A stretch of 64,000 nt of DNA. It comes from Microvelia longipes. Lineage: Eukaryota > Arthropoda > Insecta > Hemiptera > Veliidae. Under the pieces are notes generated by a model. The model did not search any database. It was not told the origin of the DNA and saw nothing but the letters and a program-made list of their open reading frames with translations. Shown piece by piece: positions 1-13,331 of this stretch; position 1 is the first letter of the stretch; each line of letters starts with the position of its first letter. The DNA is taken from the NCBI GenBank assembly GCA_018340805.1, contig JACMZG010001870.1, positions 50,171,540 through 50,235,539 of the forward strand. Reading direction: 5' to 3'. The position numbers were made by a program, and so were the translations under genes.

Positions 1-171
1 GGTACATGTATGTTAAGGCAAGCAAAGGCGGCTGCTCTGCTGCGGTAATTATTTGATCAGCATACACATAGTTATAATTAAGTAGAAAAATATTGAGAAT
101 AACGGTAATACAAGAGTAACAAACAACAAGAAACGAAGCACATGAAAAATGGAATAAAAAAGTAAAACAGG

Positions 172-660
172 AGGCCTTCAGCCTCTTTGCGGCTCCGCGG
201 CCTCGGCGCTTCGAACCCCTGTCGCTATGTGGCAATAGAGATATATACTAGAGGGATCATAGCCTATCTTAATACATTGAGAGGCCTGAACATTTTAGTG
301 GGCTCTCAGGGGCTCTGTGTTAACCTCATTGAAACCTCTCCAACAGTGAGTGGAGGTTATAATTAATCAATTTGTTTGGCTTCCCACAGATTGTTTGTGT
401 TGTGATTTGTTTTTAAACATTCTACTATATATTTGCTGTTTTTTTGTTCTGTTTATTTGATGATAATGATAATCGAATGTGGTCAGGTTACTTTTTCGAT
501 GTTTCAAAATTCAACCAATAGGGCCCCTCAGTAAATATCTCTATGTATGTTGGGCTTCCATGTGTCCGTTTCGCGGCCACATGGCTGTTTTACATTATCA
601 GTTCGTTATATTACTGGTTAACATAAGTTGCATACTGCCACGATGTAAGCGAATGCTACA
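172..660 (+). repeat. GC-rich family-I repeat, copy 1 (split by B2)
   Basis: 172-232 has GGCCTTCAGCCTCTTTGCGG, CTCCGCGGCCTCGGCGCTTC; 546-660 has GCGGCCACATGG and TTACTGGTTAACATAAG ... GCATACTGCCACGATG. The same two parts are contiguous at 58641-58780. The open frame at 479-664 crosses the MITE boundary and is not a gene. Confidence 0.65.
233..545 (+). mobile_element. MITE family B, copy B2
   Basis: 313 bases, starts CAATAGAGATATATACTAG and ends AATATCTCTATG. Flanks CTATGTGG and TATGTTGG are an imperfect TSD. It splits a GC-rich family-I repeat. Confidence 0.75.
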
Positions 661-821
661 ATGAAAATTCGTATGTTTGGAAACTGTACATAGGAAGGAA
701 TATAAAAATTTAAACCCAATCTTAACACTATAAACATATTTGTGATTTTTTTAAATGTTTGCGGGGTCATAAGTGTTGGTTAATGACGTCACACATATTT
801 CAGAATTACTAGGGTTCACCG

Positions 822-890
822 AGTCCGGTAGCTCAGTATAGAGCGCTCGCCTTTCGACCTGGAGTCGAGGTTCAAATCCAGCCGGGGAGG
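822..890 (+). repeat. tRNA-like segment (Pol III A and B boxes)
   Basis: A box TAGCTCAGTATAG (829-841) and B box GGTTCAAATCC (869-879) have tRNA spacing, but acceptor and T stems do not pair properly. Best read as the head of a tRNA-derived SINE or a tRNA pseudogene. The minisatellite starts directly after it. Confidence 0.55.
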
Positions 891-904
891 ACCTCAATAT
901 GAGG

Positions 905-2285
905 TATCCCTTGTTTTCACTCTAAAGCTTTTGCTAAAGAAGGAGCATATCTAGAAAGCGTTTCACCCTCTCTTGCTAAGAAGCTTTTGTTTAAAGAAGG
1001 AGCATATCTAAGCGTTTCACTCTAAAGCTTTGCTAAAGAAGGAGCATATCTAGAAAGCGTTTCACTCTAAGCTTTTGCTAAAGAAGGAGCATATCTAAAG
1101 CGTTCACTCTAAGCTTGCTAAAAAGGAGCATATCTAGAAAGCGTTTCACTCTAAGCTTTTGCTAAAGAAGGAAGAAAGCATATCTAGAAAAGCGTTTCAC
1201 TCTAAGCTTTTGCTAAAGAAGGAGCATATCTAGAAAGCGTTTCACCTAAGCTTTGCTATCTAGAAAGCACTAGCTTTTGCTTAGTTTCACTCTAAGCTTT
1301 GCTAAAGAAGGAGCATATCTAGAAAGCGTTTCACTCTAAGCTTATTGCTAAAAAAGGAGCAATCTAGAAGCGTTTCACTCTAAGCTTTTGCTAAAGAAGG
1401 AGCAGGAGCATATCTAGAAAAGCGTTTCACTCAAGTATTGCTAAAAAGGAGCATATCTAGAAAAGCGTTTCACTCTAAGCTAAAGAAGTATCTAGAAAGC
1501 GTTTCTAAGGCTTTGCTAAAGAAGGAGGCATATCTAGAAAGCGTTTCACTCTAAGCTTTTGCTAAAGAAGGAGCATATTAGAAAAGCGTTCACCAAGCTT
1601 TTGCTAAAAAAGGAGCATATCTAGAAAGCGTTTCACTCTAAGCTTTTGCTAAAAGGAGGCATATCTAGAAAGCGTTTCACTCTAAGCTATTGCTTAAAAA
1701 GAGCATATCTAGAAAGCGTTTCACTCTAAGCTTTTGCTAAAGAGGAGCATATCTAGAAAGCGTTTCGCCTAGCTCCTTGCTAAAAGAAGGAGCATATCTT
1801 GAAAGCGTTTCACTCTAAGCTTTTGCTAAAGAAGGAGCATATCTAGAAAGCGTTTCACTCTAAGCTTTTGCTAAAGAAGGAGCATATCTAGAAAGCGTTT
1901 CACTAAGCTATTGCTAAAAAAGGAGCATATCTAGAAAGCGTTTCACTCTAAGCTTTTGCTAAAGAAGGAGCATATCTAGAAAGCGTTTCGCCCTAAGCTC
2001 TTGCTAAAGAAGGAGCATATCTAGAAAGCGTTTCACTCTAAGCTATTGCTAAAGAAGGAGCATATCTAGAAAGCGTTTCACTCTAAGCTTTGCTAAGAAG
2101 GAGCTATCTAGAAAGCGTAAGCTCTTGCTAAAGAGGAGCATACTTGAAAGCGTTTTCACTCTAAGCTTTGCTAAAGAAGGAGCTATCTAGAAAAGCGTTT
2201 CGCCCTAAGCTCTTGCTAAAGAAGGAGCATATCTTAGAAAGCGTTTTCGCCCTAGCTCTGCTAAAGGAGCATATCTAGAAGAATA
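905..2285 (+). repeat. 44-base minisatellite, about 30 copies
   Basis: Unit: AGCGTTTCACTCTAAGC, TTTTGCTAAAGAAGGAGC, ATATCTAGAA. Many units are shortened by small deletions. No frame stays open. Confidence 0.95.
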
Positions 2286-3483
2286 AAGAAGGAATTGGAA
2301 CATTTATGCCCGATGCACTTGCAAAAGAAACAACTTCATTCTGAAAAAGGTTTTTACAAAGCATGTGCTCGAAGTCGAATACCTCTGTAAAATGTTGGAT
2401 GATTACATTAAATCGATGACTTTTCATCTGGAGGTTTAACGCTTACATAGCTCCTGTTTACCAAACCATAAAACATTTATACTTGTCTCTACTCATAACT
2501 ACTTATCTTCTATCTATGTACGTCATCTAATATATCATACTATGAATCCATTATACCAATAATTCATCTATACTAAAATAGAGTTTGAAAATGAAAAACA
2601 GAAAAGATTAAAAAAATATATATTTTTAAAGCTTATAAATTGAAAAATTTACATAAATAAATAGTTTATTACATTATATATCTAGCCTAGAATTCCCTTT
2701 CATCCCAAGAGATTCTAATTTCACATAGGTTGAGTGGGGGGTGAGAGGAACCCTTTCTTCCATATATCTTATAGGTAGAGGGGGTGAAACCCTTTTCAAG
2801 GTTTACACACTGGACCTATAGTAAACATAACTATATATGTCAACTAATAGCTGCTTCGTTTTATACTTAAATTTATTAAATTCATAATTACATAATTGTA
2901 TAAGTTTTTTATTTGTTATTTAAATTTTTTAAACATTAAATTTGATTATTTATTTTCTTTATATTTGTTTTAGTGCTGTGTTGTTTTATTTTTATTACCA
3001 AGTGTTTTCGGTATTTTTTTACTCTTATGTTAGATATTTACATGAAACCTAAACAGGACTTCAGAAAAAAAGGTCCCTCGAGGATTTTTTATATTTAAAC
3101 TAAAAAAGTTAAAGGGGCTTCCTTTAGGTTTTATTTTAGGTTGCACTAAAAGCATAAAAACAAGTTTGGCCCTTTGTTTTGCTTTTTATTACGGGGCTTT
3201 TCCTTGTGTTTCTTAGATAAAGTAGTATCAGGTGTTTTTCCTATATGGTAGGAATAAAACATTTTTAAAGGCAAAGAAAATCCTCGACTAAGCACTTTTT
3301 AACTCTTTTTTTTTGTCTTATTTTGACCATTAAGGTTCGTGTCGGGTTGTGACAAAAATAGAAGGATGAACGAAAAAGGAGTCAATGATGAAGAATGAAA
3401 GGTAAGAAATACTTAATACTTCAATAATATTGGTCTTGCATTTACAGTGGGTTCAAGGAACTTATGAAAGGGAAAGGAACATA
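2286..3483. other. AT-rich unique DNA, nothing recognised
   Basis: No long frame, RNA gene or terminal inverted repeat seen. 3050-3330 has several T-rich lines ending in short G/C clusters, perhaps old transposon DNA. Confidence 0.4.
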
Positions 3484-4940
<1,457 letters not shown>

Positions 4941-4959
4941 CAAAGGAAATTCGCTAAAA

Positions 4960-5336
4960 GGTGTTGTCAACTCCCACCACTACTCCTTCAGCACTCGTAG
5001 CACTACTACATCCTTCCTATCAACTCCCACCACTACTCCTTCAGCACTCGTAGCACTACTAAATCCTTCCTATCAACTCCACCACTACTCCTTCAGCACT
5101 CGTAGCACTGCTACATCCTTCCCATCAACTCCCACTAATACTCCTTCAGCACTCGTAGCACTACTACATCCTTCCTATCAACTCCCACCACTACTCCTTC
5201 AGCACTCGTAGCACGACTACATCCTTCCTATCAACTCCCCACTACTCCTTCAGCACTCGTAGCACTACTGCATTCTTCCTATCAACTCCCACCACTACTC
5301 CTTCAGCACTCGTAGCATTATTACATCCTTCCTAAT
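4960..5336 (+). repeat. 49-base minisatellite, about 8 copies
   Basis: Unit: TCAACTCCCACCACTACTCC, then TTCAGCACTCGTAGCACTAC, then TACATCCTTCC. It begins directly after the family-G terminal palindrome. The frame at 4882-5211 is its translation. Confidence 0.95.
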
Positions 5337-6022
5337 ATAAGGTTATAAACATGTTGAGTAAAGTTTAAGTTTTGTTAGAAGATAGAAGACCTCATGAATT
5401 GTTTTTACAAAGTTGTCTGTCTGTATGTGTGTAATTTTGTATATGTGTGAGTGTGTGTGTTGTTATCGTTGCGCGGAGTGTACAAAAATCTGTCCACCGC
5501 TATAGTTGTGCTTTTCGGAAATACATTTATGACGTCATTAACCCGCAATAATGACTCAGCAAAAATTTTGATAAACCATAATACGTGGAAGAATTATGCG
5601 TTGTTTGTCTTCAAAATCTGAACATCTTAAAACTTATTTATTTGATTTATATTTACATTTATATTATACAGTTGTCATATTTTAGTACAGAGTACATAGA
5701 TGAGTCGTCATAGTTTATATTATATTCTTAGCTCATATTTATCTTATCGGTATATTTACAAAATTAAACTAATCTAAGTATATTTATATAAATTCAGACT
5801 ATTTCTAACTACCCACCAAGTCTTCTGTAATATACTGGAGAAAAATGACCTAGACTCGACCTCAAAAAAAAAAAATATGCGTTGAATTTTGGCACGAATG
5901 TAGCTATATACATGGATAACAAATGTGCTAAGTTTCATCTTATTATCAGCATTAGTTTAAATTTTATAAAATTACTTATGTACGTTTTTAAAATTTTTTA
6001 AAAATCGGAAATTAATATATAG

Positions 6023-6190
6023 TTCAACACATGGCTAAAATAAGTTGACAGCGCGGGAAAATAGTGTTGAGTTACCAATGAGATTGGTCCCTTTTGAAAT
6101 TTTGGGCGTGATTTGTCATCCAAGAATAACCTAATTGGCTCCCTGGCATAATTTTCTCACACTTTCAACTGGTTTTTGCCGTGTGTTACA
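6023..6190. mobile_element. MITE E1 inside a 5S-derived repeat
   Basis: About 168 bases with imperfect inverted ends: AACACATGGCTAAAATAAG at the left and CCGTGTGTTACA at the right. The same end motif bounds the larger element at 15399-16325. It splits a family-S copy, so it inserted later. Non-coding. Confidence 0.6.
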
Positions 6191-6300
6191 CTACAATTGA
6201 GTTGAAATTTAGTACAAGTGTATACCATTACGTACTAAATAAGTACACGAAGTTTCGTTTCAATACGCCAAGTATATCTATGATTTTTGTTGGATCATAA

Positions 6301-6356
6301 AAGTTAAGCAGCATCGAGCATGGTCAGTGCCTGGATGAGTGACCGCTGAGAATGAA
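6301..6356 (+). pseudogene. 5S rRNA-like segment (internal promoter boxes A and C)
   Basis: Resembles bases about 45-100 of animal 5S rRNA: AAGTTAAGC, then GGTCAGT, GGATG.GTGACCGC and GGAA-like positions line up in order and spacing. In real 5S genes these boxes bind TFIIIA and drive Pol III. The 5' and 3' thirds of 5S rRNA are missing, so it is not a functional 5S gene. Confidence 0.8.
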
Positions 6357-6535
6357 ACGAATGTACTTACTATCTGAGGACAAGCAAAGCGAGTCCAAAG
6401 AGGTTTCGCAGTATACATTTACGAATTGTATATTCTGAGGACGAGCAAAGCAAATCCGAAGTATGGAGGATGAGCGTAGCGAATTCGATGTGATGAGAAA
6501 AAGTTCTGAGGTACCTCGTACCCGATTTTTTTATT

Positions 6536-7084
6536 TTAACAACGAGCGAAGCGAGTCTATAAAGTTCTGAAGATGAGCGTAGGAATTCAGGTATGGTAAG
6601 AAAGAGATAGGAGTTACCTTAAACCCGATTCTTTAGAATTAAGTTAATTCATTTTATGTTATAATTCTTAAGTGCAGACAAGATAAAGGTTTTAAATTAT
6701 CTCATATTAATTTATTTTTTATTCTTTTGTTTTCTGAATTATTTATTTTAATGTCTCATTCCGATTTTAACTTTTATTTATAAAAAATAAAAGAAAAACT
6801 TTTACTTTCTTTCTTTACTTGATAAATAAAAGTTTTTATGAATCATGTTTCGTTTTATTCAGGCGTAAAAGAACAACGAAAAAATTTAAAGTTTTTCCTT
6901 AAAATTTTCCTTAAGTTTTTCTTTGTTTTATTAGGATGAAAATTTTAAGAGGTTTTTCAACCTGAGATTTGATGACTTTTTATTGCTCACAATTTCTTGA
7001 GCCAATAAAAACATTTTTTATTTTAAAATAAAAGTTTTTTTTTATCATATTTCTGTTTATTACTTGAGTTTATTATTTAAGGGG
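6536..7084. other. AT-rich spacer between two inverted family-S copies
   Basis: T/A-rich DNA with direct and inverted short repeats of AAGTTTTTC/TAAAAGT type; no gene seen. The flanking S copies point toward each other, giving a large imperfect inverted repeat from about 5390 to 7760. Confidence 0.5.
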
Positions 7085-7760
7085 TAACATTTTCTAAAAA
7101 GTAAAAAAATTCGGGTACCAGATACTTCGAAACTTTTACTCATCGCATCAGATTCGCTAAGCTCATCCACCCTGCTTCAAACTCGCTTCGCTCATCCTCA
7201 GAATATACAATACGCCAAATTTAAACTGTAGCATGTCCTTGGACTCATTTCGCTTGTCCTCAGGAAATAAATGTGTCCGTTTTAATTTTAGCGGTCACCC
7301 ATACAACACTGACAACGCTCAACGCTCCTTAATTTTTATGATCCAACAAAAATCATGGATATACTAATACTATCGAAACGAAACTTAGTTTACTTATTTA
7401 TTGCGTAAATAAATACACTTAAACCAAAGTTCAATTGTTTCCTGATTTTTTACAATTTTTAAAAAACGTTCACAAGTTATTCTATAAAAATTGAACTAAT
7501 GAGATAAATCTTGGCACACATATTTGTTTTATACATAGCTACATGCGTGCATAATTTCAATCCGATCGCATAATTTTTTCGCGTTTTATGATTTTCGCGA
7601 AATTATGCGGGATAATGACGTCATAAAAATATTTTCCAAATAGCACAACTACAGGGGTAGAATGATTTTCTTACAAATTTTCAACTCTCTAGCATAAATC
7701 CACTAGGAGCTACGATGATAACAGACACACACACACACACACACACACATACACACACAG
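7085..7760 (-). mobile_element. Family-S repeat, minus strand
   Basis: Begins with the reverse of GTACCCGA, carries CTCATCC/CTTCGCTCATCC blocks, a 5S-like segment at 7281-7337 (minus: TGGGTGACCGC), CRE at 7616-7623 and ends in a CA microsatellite (7725-7760). Inverted partner of 5390-6535. Confidence 0.75.
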
Positions 7761-8062
7761 ACATCTTTGAGAAAAACAGTCATAGGAGGTCTAAAAACAC
7801 CTGGTAGCTACACTTATAACAGACACATACACACACAAATACACACAGACATCTTTGAGAAAAACACTCATAGGAGGTCTAAAAACACCTGGTAGCTACA
7901 CTGATAACAGAAACATACACTGACAGACAAATTTGAGAAAACCACTCATAGTAGGTCTAAAAACACCTGGTAGCTACGCTGATAACAGACACTTACACAG
8001 ACAGACAACTTTGAGAAAACCACTCATAGTAGGTCAAAAACACCTGGTAGCTACGCTGATAA
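7755..8062 (+). repeat. 70-85-base tandem repeat, about 4 copies
   Basis: Unit: CTTTGAGAAAACCACTCATA, GGAGGTCTAAAAACACC, TGGTAGCTAC, GATAACAGACAC. It is an amplification of the CA-tract end of family S. The frame at 7933-8169 lies on it. Confidence 0.85.
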
Positions 8063-8074
8063 AAATTTTGTGCT

Positions 8075-8290
8075 ATATTCGTTCTAATTTGTGCCACAAA
8101 TTTCAAATGTTGTGCTGGCCCTATTTTGGAGATATTTGGGATCAAAGATTTGGGGCTAAATGTCTATAGGCCTTTTACTATATCGGAATTTAAAATCAGA
8201 CTTGTGTCATGCTATTTTAATATAATTGTTCTAATTTGTGCACATTGTGCAAGTTAGTCCCAAATCTTTAAACACTTTTAAAAACACTTT
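8075..8290 (-). repeat. Inverted copy of the 130-base repeat type
   Basis: The minus strand matches 9290-9440 (GCAAAATAGCATGACACGAG-type start, ATTTAGCCCCAAATCTTTGA, GGGGCCAGCACAA), giving a wide inverted repeat with the array at 8890-9945. Confidence 0.7.
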
Positions 8291-8310
8291 TTGAAACGGG
8301 GCCAGCACAA

Positions 8311-8590
8311 AATGGCCGCCATTTTGAACATTATCCGTTATGTTGATAATACTTTGTATGATATAAGTATTTCTATTTTCTACTCTTCAAGAGCTTTAAA
8401 ATGATAAGCAACACAATGTTTTTTAAATAGACCATAATGGCCACCATTTTAAAAATGAGCCGTCGTTTTGATAATTTTGTGCCTGTCATATGTATTTTCT
8501 CTTTCTCTTCTGCTAGAGCTTTAAAACGATATGCAACACGATATTCACTCAAAAATGTATTTAAATGGTCCGCCATTTTGAAAATATCGG
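8311..8590 (+). repeat. About 126-base tandem repeat, two copies and a part
   Basis: Units start at 8311, 8438 and 8563 with AATGGCCGCCATTTTGAA-type sequence and share AGAGCTTTAAAACGATATGC. AATGGCSGCCATTTT is itself near-palindromic. Frames on both strands here are artefacts. Confidence 0.8.
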
Positions 8591-8889
8591 CGCCATTATC
8601 CAAAAACTATACAACTCACTTATTTTTGTTTCATAAATATTCTTTTCAATTTTTTACAAACTCACTTCATAAAAATTGAACTAACGCTGATAATAAAATA
8701 ATACTTGGCACATGGGCGTCAGCAGGATTTTTTCCAGGGGAGTCAAAGCTGCCAATTTTGGTAATCAGTAATGTGCTGCGGGTTTAGTTTTCAGCACCCT
8801 TTGACAAAAGTCAAAGATAGGAGTCCATCAAACCGCAGGAGTACCCACTCCTGCGGTTTGCAGTAAGGTGATCAGACAGATCAGACACT

Positions 8890-9945
8890 AGTCTGATCTC
8901 AAAATTCTAATATGGTGAGGGGGCTATAGACATACAGCCCAACATCTTTGAACCCCTATATTACCGAAACGGGGCTAGCACAAAATTTAAATTTAGGGCA
9001 CAAATAACGAAAAATAAAGCACAAATAAATGACACCAGTCTTATTTTAAAATTCCAAAATGGTAAGGAGCCTATGGACATTTAGCCCCCTCTTGGACATT
9101 TGACATCTTGCAACCCCTATACCTCTAAATCAGGGAAAGCACAAAAATTAAAATATGCGACACAAATAAGCACAAATATAGCACCAAAGTATGACACAAG
9201 TCTAGTTTAATAATTTTCTTATGGTAAAGGGCCTAAAGACATTTAGCTCCAAATATTTGAACTCTAATAACTCCAAAACGGGGCCAGCACAAAATTTAAA
9301 ATTTGTGGCACAAATTAGAACAAATATAGCAAAATAGCATGACACGAGTCTGATTTTAAATTCCGATATAGTAAAAGGCCTATAGACATTTAGCCCCAAA
9401 TCTTTGATCCCAAATATCTCCAAAACGGGGCCAGCACAAAATTTTAAATTTGCGGCACAAAATTAGCACAAAAGAACGGGACTGGTTTGATGTCGAAATT
9501 CCATCGTGGGGGGGCTGGGGACATGCTGCCCTAATATTTGAACCCCAATATCTCCGAAACGGGGCCAGCACAAAATTTAAAATTTGCGGCACAAAATTAG
9601 CACAAAATTATGGCACTGGTCCGATGTCGAAGTTTCGCCATGGGGGGGCTGCATGTCGCCAGCCCCCCCCCAAACTTTGAACCCCAATATCTCCGAAACG
9701 GGGCCAGCACAAAATTTAAAATTTGCAGCAGAAATTAGCACAAAATTATGGCACCGGTCTGATGCCGAAATTCCACCTTGGGGGGCTGCATGTCGCCAGC
9801 CCCCCAAAGTTTGAACCCCAATATCTCCGAAACGGGGCCAGCACAAAATTTAAAATTTGCGGCACAAATTAGCACAAAATAGCACAAAATTATGGCACCG
9901 GTCCGATGTCGAAATTCCACCATGGGGGGGCTGGCGACATGGACC
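8890..9945 (+). repeat. About 130-base tandem repeat, about 8 copies
   Basis: Unit: CGGGGCCAGCACAAAATTTA, AAATTTGCGGCACAAATTAG, CACAAAATTATGGCACC, ATGTCGAAATTCCACC, GGGGGGCTG and TTTGAACCCCAATATCTCCG. Copies become more alike toward the right end. The many short frames at 9202-9968 come from this array. Confidence 0.9.
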
Positions 9946-9947
9946 TC

Positions 9948-10085
9948 TTCCTGAACAAGGATCTGCAATTCTGCCGACTCGTATCGGATGGGTGTCCCAG
10001 GCAGAACGCACTTTAGGGGTCAATGGTTCTGCCTGGGACACCCATCCGATACGAGTCGGCAGAATTGCAGATCCTTGTTCAGGAA
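9948..10085. repeat. Perfect palindrome: 60-bp arms, 18-base loop
   Basis: 9948-10007 (starts TTCCTGAACAAGGATCTGC) is an exact inverted copy of 10026-10085 with no mismatch. The loop is GCACTTTAGGGGTCAATG. The arms are about half G+C in AT-rich surroundings and are not seen elsewhere in the window. Confidence 0.95.
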
Positions 10086-11004
10086 GGTATTTACGAAAAA
10101 TTGATACCGGTTCCAGCTATTACACTGTTTGTTTTTTGGAGAGACTCTTTTCTTCGCTCCTTTAATTATGAGTAACTCCACTGGTGCTCATTCAAAATCA
10201 CCCCTGGGTTATATTTGTAGACACAAAGTAAACAATATATTTTTCCAACAATACAATTTTAAAAAAAAATCTTCAAAACAAGGATGGAAATAAAAAACAT
10301 ATTGTTTGAGGAACTGCACATTTCCTCTCTAACATTTTCCACATAAACTTTCCTCCAAGAAAAATATCTTGAGGAAACGCCTCATTAACTTTCCCTAACC
10401 CTCTGTCTCGACTTTTACTAGACCAATGCATTTTTCACACTTCTTAAGATAGTAAGCTTTTTTAAAATTTGTAAGACTTCAGATCTTGACTTTTACATGC
10501 TTTTCATGTTAAATTCAATATAAAAATCATTTTCGCCTCAGGTGTTATTTCATTTTAACAAATTATTGCTTGGTTAGGAATCAGTTGTTATATTTATGTT
10601 ATTTGTAAAATAATTATTAAAGTAAGAAATAAATGATGGACATATAACATGGTGTTAAAACTCTGCACCAGTAACAAGTGGGAACTAGGGAATAAGTTTC
10701 CAGAGAGGCTGGGAAAGTTTTCCTTCTATTAAGATAGATGGACTTACTTTATTTTTCATTTATCCAAACTAAAATTGTTTTTTTTTTAAGTTTCAAATTA
10801 TAACAAATTATAAATAAGTAGCTGGTAAGCGATGCTTACAGCTGGGAGCCAAACAACTCGAATATATAATATATTTTGTTTATTAGGTTAAATTAAGGTT
10901 ATCCAAGTGGAAAAAGTTTTTATTTAATCTTTTCTGTATTTTACAGTTTTTTTTATTAAAATACCGCTAATTAAACACTTGGCGTAGTATAAAGAATATA
11001 TATT
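10086..11004. other. AT-rich unique DNA, nothing recognised
   Basis: No gene, RNA or repeat structure that I could support; several T-rich runs. Confidence 0.4.
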
Positions 11005-11680
11005 AAAAAATCGAGCACAGGATACTTCGAAACATTTTCTTATCTCATCGGATTCGCTACGCTCATCCTCACTTCTTCGTACCCGCTTCGCTTGTCCTCA
11101 GATAATAAAATCATGCGTTTCATTCCCAGCGATCACCTATCCGGGCGCTGACCACAATCGATCATTATGCAACCAGTATCATGGATATACTTGTCGTACT
11201 TAAACGATAGGTATACACCTTTACCAAATTTCAACCCAATTGGATTTATCGGTTTAATACCATTTTTTTAAAAAAAAAAAAAAACTTACATAAGTCATTC
11301 GATAAATATTGAAGTAATACTGATAATGGACATGCATCTTGGGACATATGTTAGTCTTAAACATTGCTAAATACGTTTTAAATCACTGCATTTTTTCGCA
11401 TTTATTATTTGAAATTTTGGCTGAGTCATTATTGCGGGTTAATGTCATCATAAAAAATATTTTCCGGATAAAGCGAACACTAAAGCGATTGCCCGATTTT
11501 TGTACAAAGTTTCAACTTTCTAGCATAAATACACTGGAAGCTATGATGATAACAAACACACACATACAGACAGACAACTTTGTTAAAACCACACAGGAGG
11601 CCTTACAACACCCGAAACGACAAATTTCGGTGGCATCTCCTTTTCTATATAACTACAGTATAAATGAAGAAAAGTAAAAA
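11005..11680 (-). mobile_element. Family-S repeat, minus strand
   Basis: Same module order: GATTCGCTACGCTCATCC, 5S-like segment at 11119-11170 (minus: GGTCAGCGCCCGGATAGG, then TGATCGCTGGGAAT), TGAGTCA at 11422-11428 (the CRE is mutated to TGTCATCA) and the GATAACA(A)ACACACA tract. The open frame at 11339-11677 is a translation of this repeat, not a gene. Confidence 0.75.
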
Positions 11681-11869
11681 AGAAAAAGTTTTACACTTAA
11701 TGGAATTTTCCTCACAAATCCCGGCTACATTGACCAGTATTTACTCTCCTACGAAGCTTTTATTTCAAAAGCACGCCTTGTTTTAATATAGCTAGTAAAA
11801 CTTGAATTATTTATTGAAGTGGAAACTCTAGAAAACAATTGGCCTTGGGTCTCTTTACAGCGTCGTCGT

Positions 11870-12150
11870 CGATAGAGGCCCCTTCGCGGCCACCGCGCCT
11901 TCGTAAGCGGCCACCGCGCCTTCCTAAGCGGCCACCGCACTTCCTAAGCGGCCACCGCACCTTCCTAAGCCACCGGCGGCCACCGCGCCTTCCTAAGCGG
12001 CCACCGCACCTTCCTAAGCGGCTACCACACCTTCCTAAGCGGCCACCGCACCTTCCTAAGCGGCCACGCGCCTTCGTAAGCGGCCACATGGTTGTTGTAC
12101 TTTAATAGTTCGTCCTATTACTGGTTTATATATGTGGCATACTGGTTAAA
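11870..12150 (+). repeat. GC-rich family-I repeat, copy 2, with a 20-21-base minisatellite
   Basis: About 10 tandem copies of GGCCACCGCGCCTTCCTAAGC (11885-12085), each ending in AAGC, followed by the family-I tail (ATTACTGGTTTATATATGTG, GCATACTGG). All frames read Arg/Pro/Leu repeats on both strands, so the open frames here are composition artefacts. Confidence 0.8.
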
Positions 12151-13012
12151 TCAAATTATAAGAAATGAAAATCTTTGGCTTCAAGATTATAATATATACT
12201 GGATAAAAATTATAACACAAGCAATAGTGAAAGAAGAGGTGTTATAGTAGCTACCCGTAAAACTATTTTATCAAAGCAAAAAGTACATATTGACCAAAGT
12301 AATTTTAAACAACTTCATATTGAAATCAAAACAGGTGACAACAGCTAAAAACTATTGACACACTTAAAAAAATAATTGGTTGAGAAACTCCAAGCCAGGT
12401 AAATACAATAAATAAATTAAAATATGAATATTAGTATTAGTCTCCATTATTATAGGTAATTAAAAAAAGACACTTGATGGGACGTTAATTACTAAAATTA
12501 AATGACTATATTTCGCTACACCTTACATAGCATATATTCATGTCAATAAAACCTAAAAAGAGAAGATAAACATTAAAACATAGCAATAACTACAACATTC
12601 AGAGAAATTTGAAATTAAAAAATCTACATAATTTCAATACAAAAAAAAGAAAAATTTTAATAGAACTTACATTAAGTTCAAAACAATCAAAAAATATTTC
12701 TAAAGAGACTAGCAAATAGAACCTTACCATCTATAACATAATAGAAGTTAATAGATATTAATAATCAATTCATTATTGATAAACAGGTTAGTATTATAAT
12801 TAAAAAAGGGGGTAAAAAATTACATGTACATGCATACATAACTGTATTGCGGTATAGTATCTACAATATGCAGGGGTAAATTATATACACAATAACATAA
12901 AGGTATAAAAAATATGAGACATAGATAAAAAATAATACTAAATTACAAAAACCAACAATTCTAACGATACTAAGAAAAAATAAAAATTAAATGTTTTTAA
13001 AAATAGCTTAAA

Positions 13013-13160
13013 AATATGGATAGCTTCAAGAATTAATCTTTTACGATTGTTGTTCTCAGAATCAATAATCTTGGCTTCTTCCAAATTTAAATGATGGTTA
13101 AGTGTAGTAGCATGAGATTCTAGTGCAGTCTTCTTACTTTTTGACCTGATATTTTGGTAT
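13013..13160 (-). pseudogene. Penelope-like element C-terminal fragment, inverted copy
   Basis: The minus-strand frame reads YQNIRSKKTALESHATTLNH, then HLNLEEAKIIDSENNNRKR, LILEAIHI, after which about 62 bases present in the other arm are deleted. It extends 19 residues further upstream than the plus-strand copy; those codons lie in the 60-base loop (13101-13160). Confidence 0.6.
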
Positions 13161-13331
13161 AACCATCATTTTAATTTGGAAGAAGCCAAGATTATTAATT
13201 CTGAGAACAACAATCGTAAAAGATTAATTCTTGAAGCTATCCATATTTCTAGGGAGCCAAATAACATCAATTATAAAAAAGACTCCAGAGATATTAATAA
13301 ACATTATGGAGCTATTTTTAAAAACATTTAA
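13161..13331 (+). pseudogene. Penelope-like element C-terminal (endonuclease tail) fragment
   Basis: Open to a TAA at 13329-13331, this frame encodes 56 residues including HHFNLEEAKIINSENNNRKR and LILEAIHI. The pattern H-H-F-N-x-E-x-A-K-I, then N-x-R-K-R-x-x-x-E-x-x-H-I, then an Asn/Ile segment, fits the region at and after the GIY-YIG endonuclease of Penelope-like elements. The RT core is absent. It lies in the right arm of a large fold-back. Confidence 0.65.

Larger units (their letters stand above)
5390..6535 (+). mobile_element. 5S-derived interspersed repeat (family S), interrupted by MITE E1
   Basis: Best 5S match in the window: 6301-6356 holds AAGTTAAGCAGCATCG (box A), then GGTCAGTGCCTGGATGAGTG and ACCGCTG (box C). 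Upstream come a TG-rich tract (5430-5460), CRE TGACGTCA (5530-5537) and AP-1 TGACTCA (5552-5558). Downstream are two variants of GAGCGAAGCGAGTCC and the end GTACCCGATTTTTT. A TIR element (6023-6190) splits it. Confidence 0.8.

Noticed and set aside
822..890. Functional tRNA gene
   Set aside because: A and B boxes are fine, but acceptor and T stems do not pair and it runs straight into a minisatellite.
900..2290. CRISPR-like array
   Set aside because: The 44-base units are contiguous and variable with no unique spacers, in eukaryotic DNA: a minisatellite.
6301..6356. Functional 5S rRNA gene
   Set aside because: Only about the middle half is present and it lies inside a dispersed repeat with many diverged copies.
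11749..12105. Overlapping Arg/Pro-rich open frames on both strands
   Set aside because: They translate a GC-rich 20-21-base minisatellite; open in several frames at once and without start context or domains.
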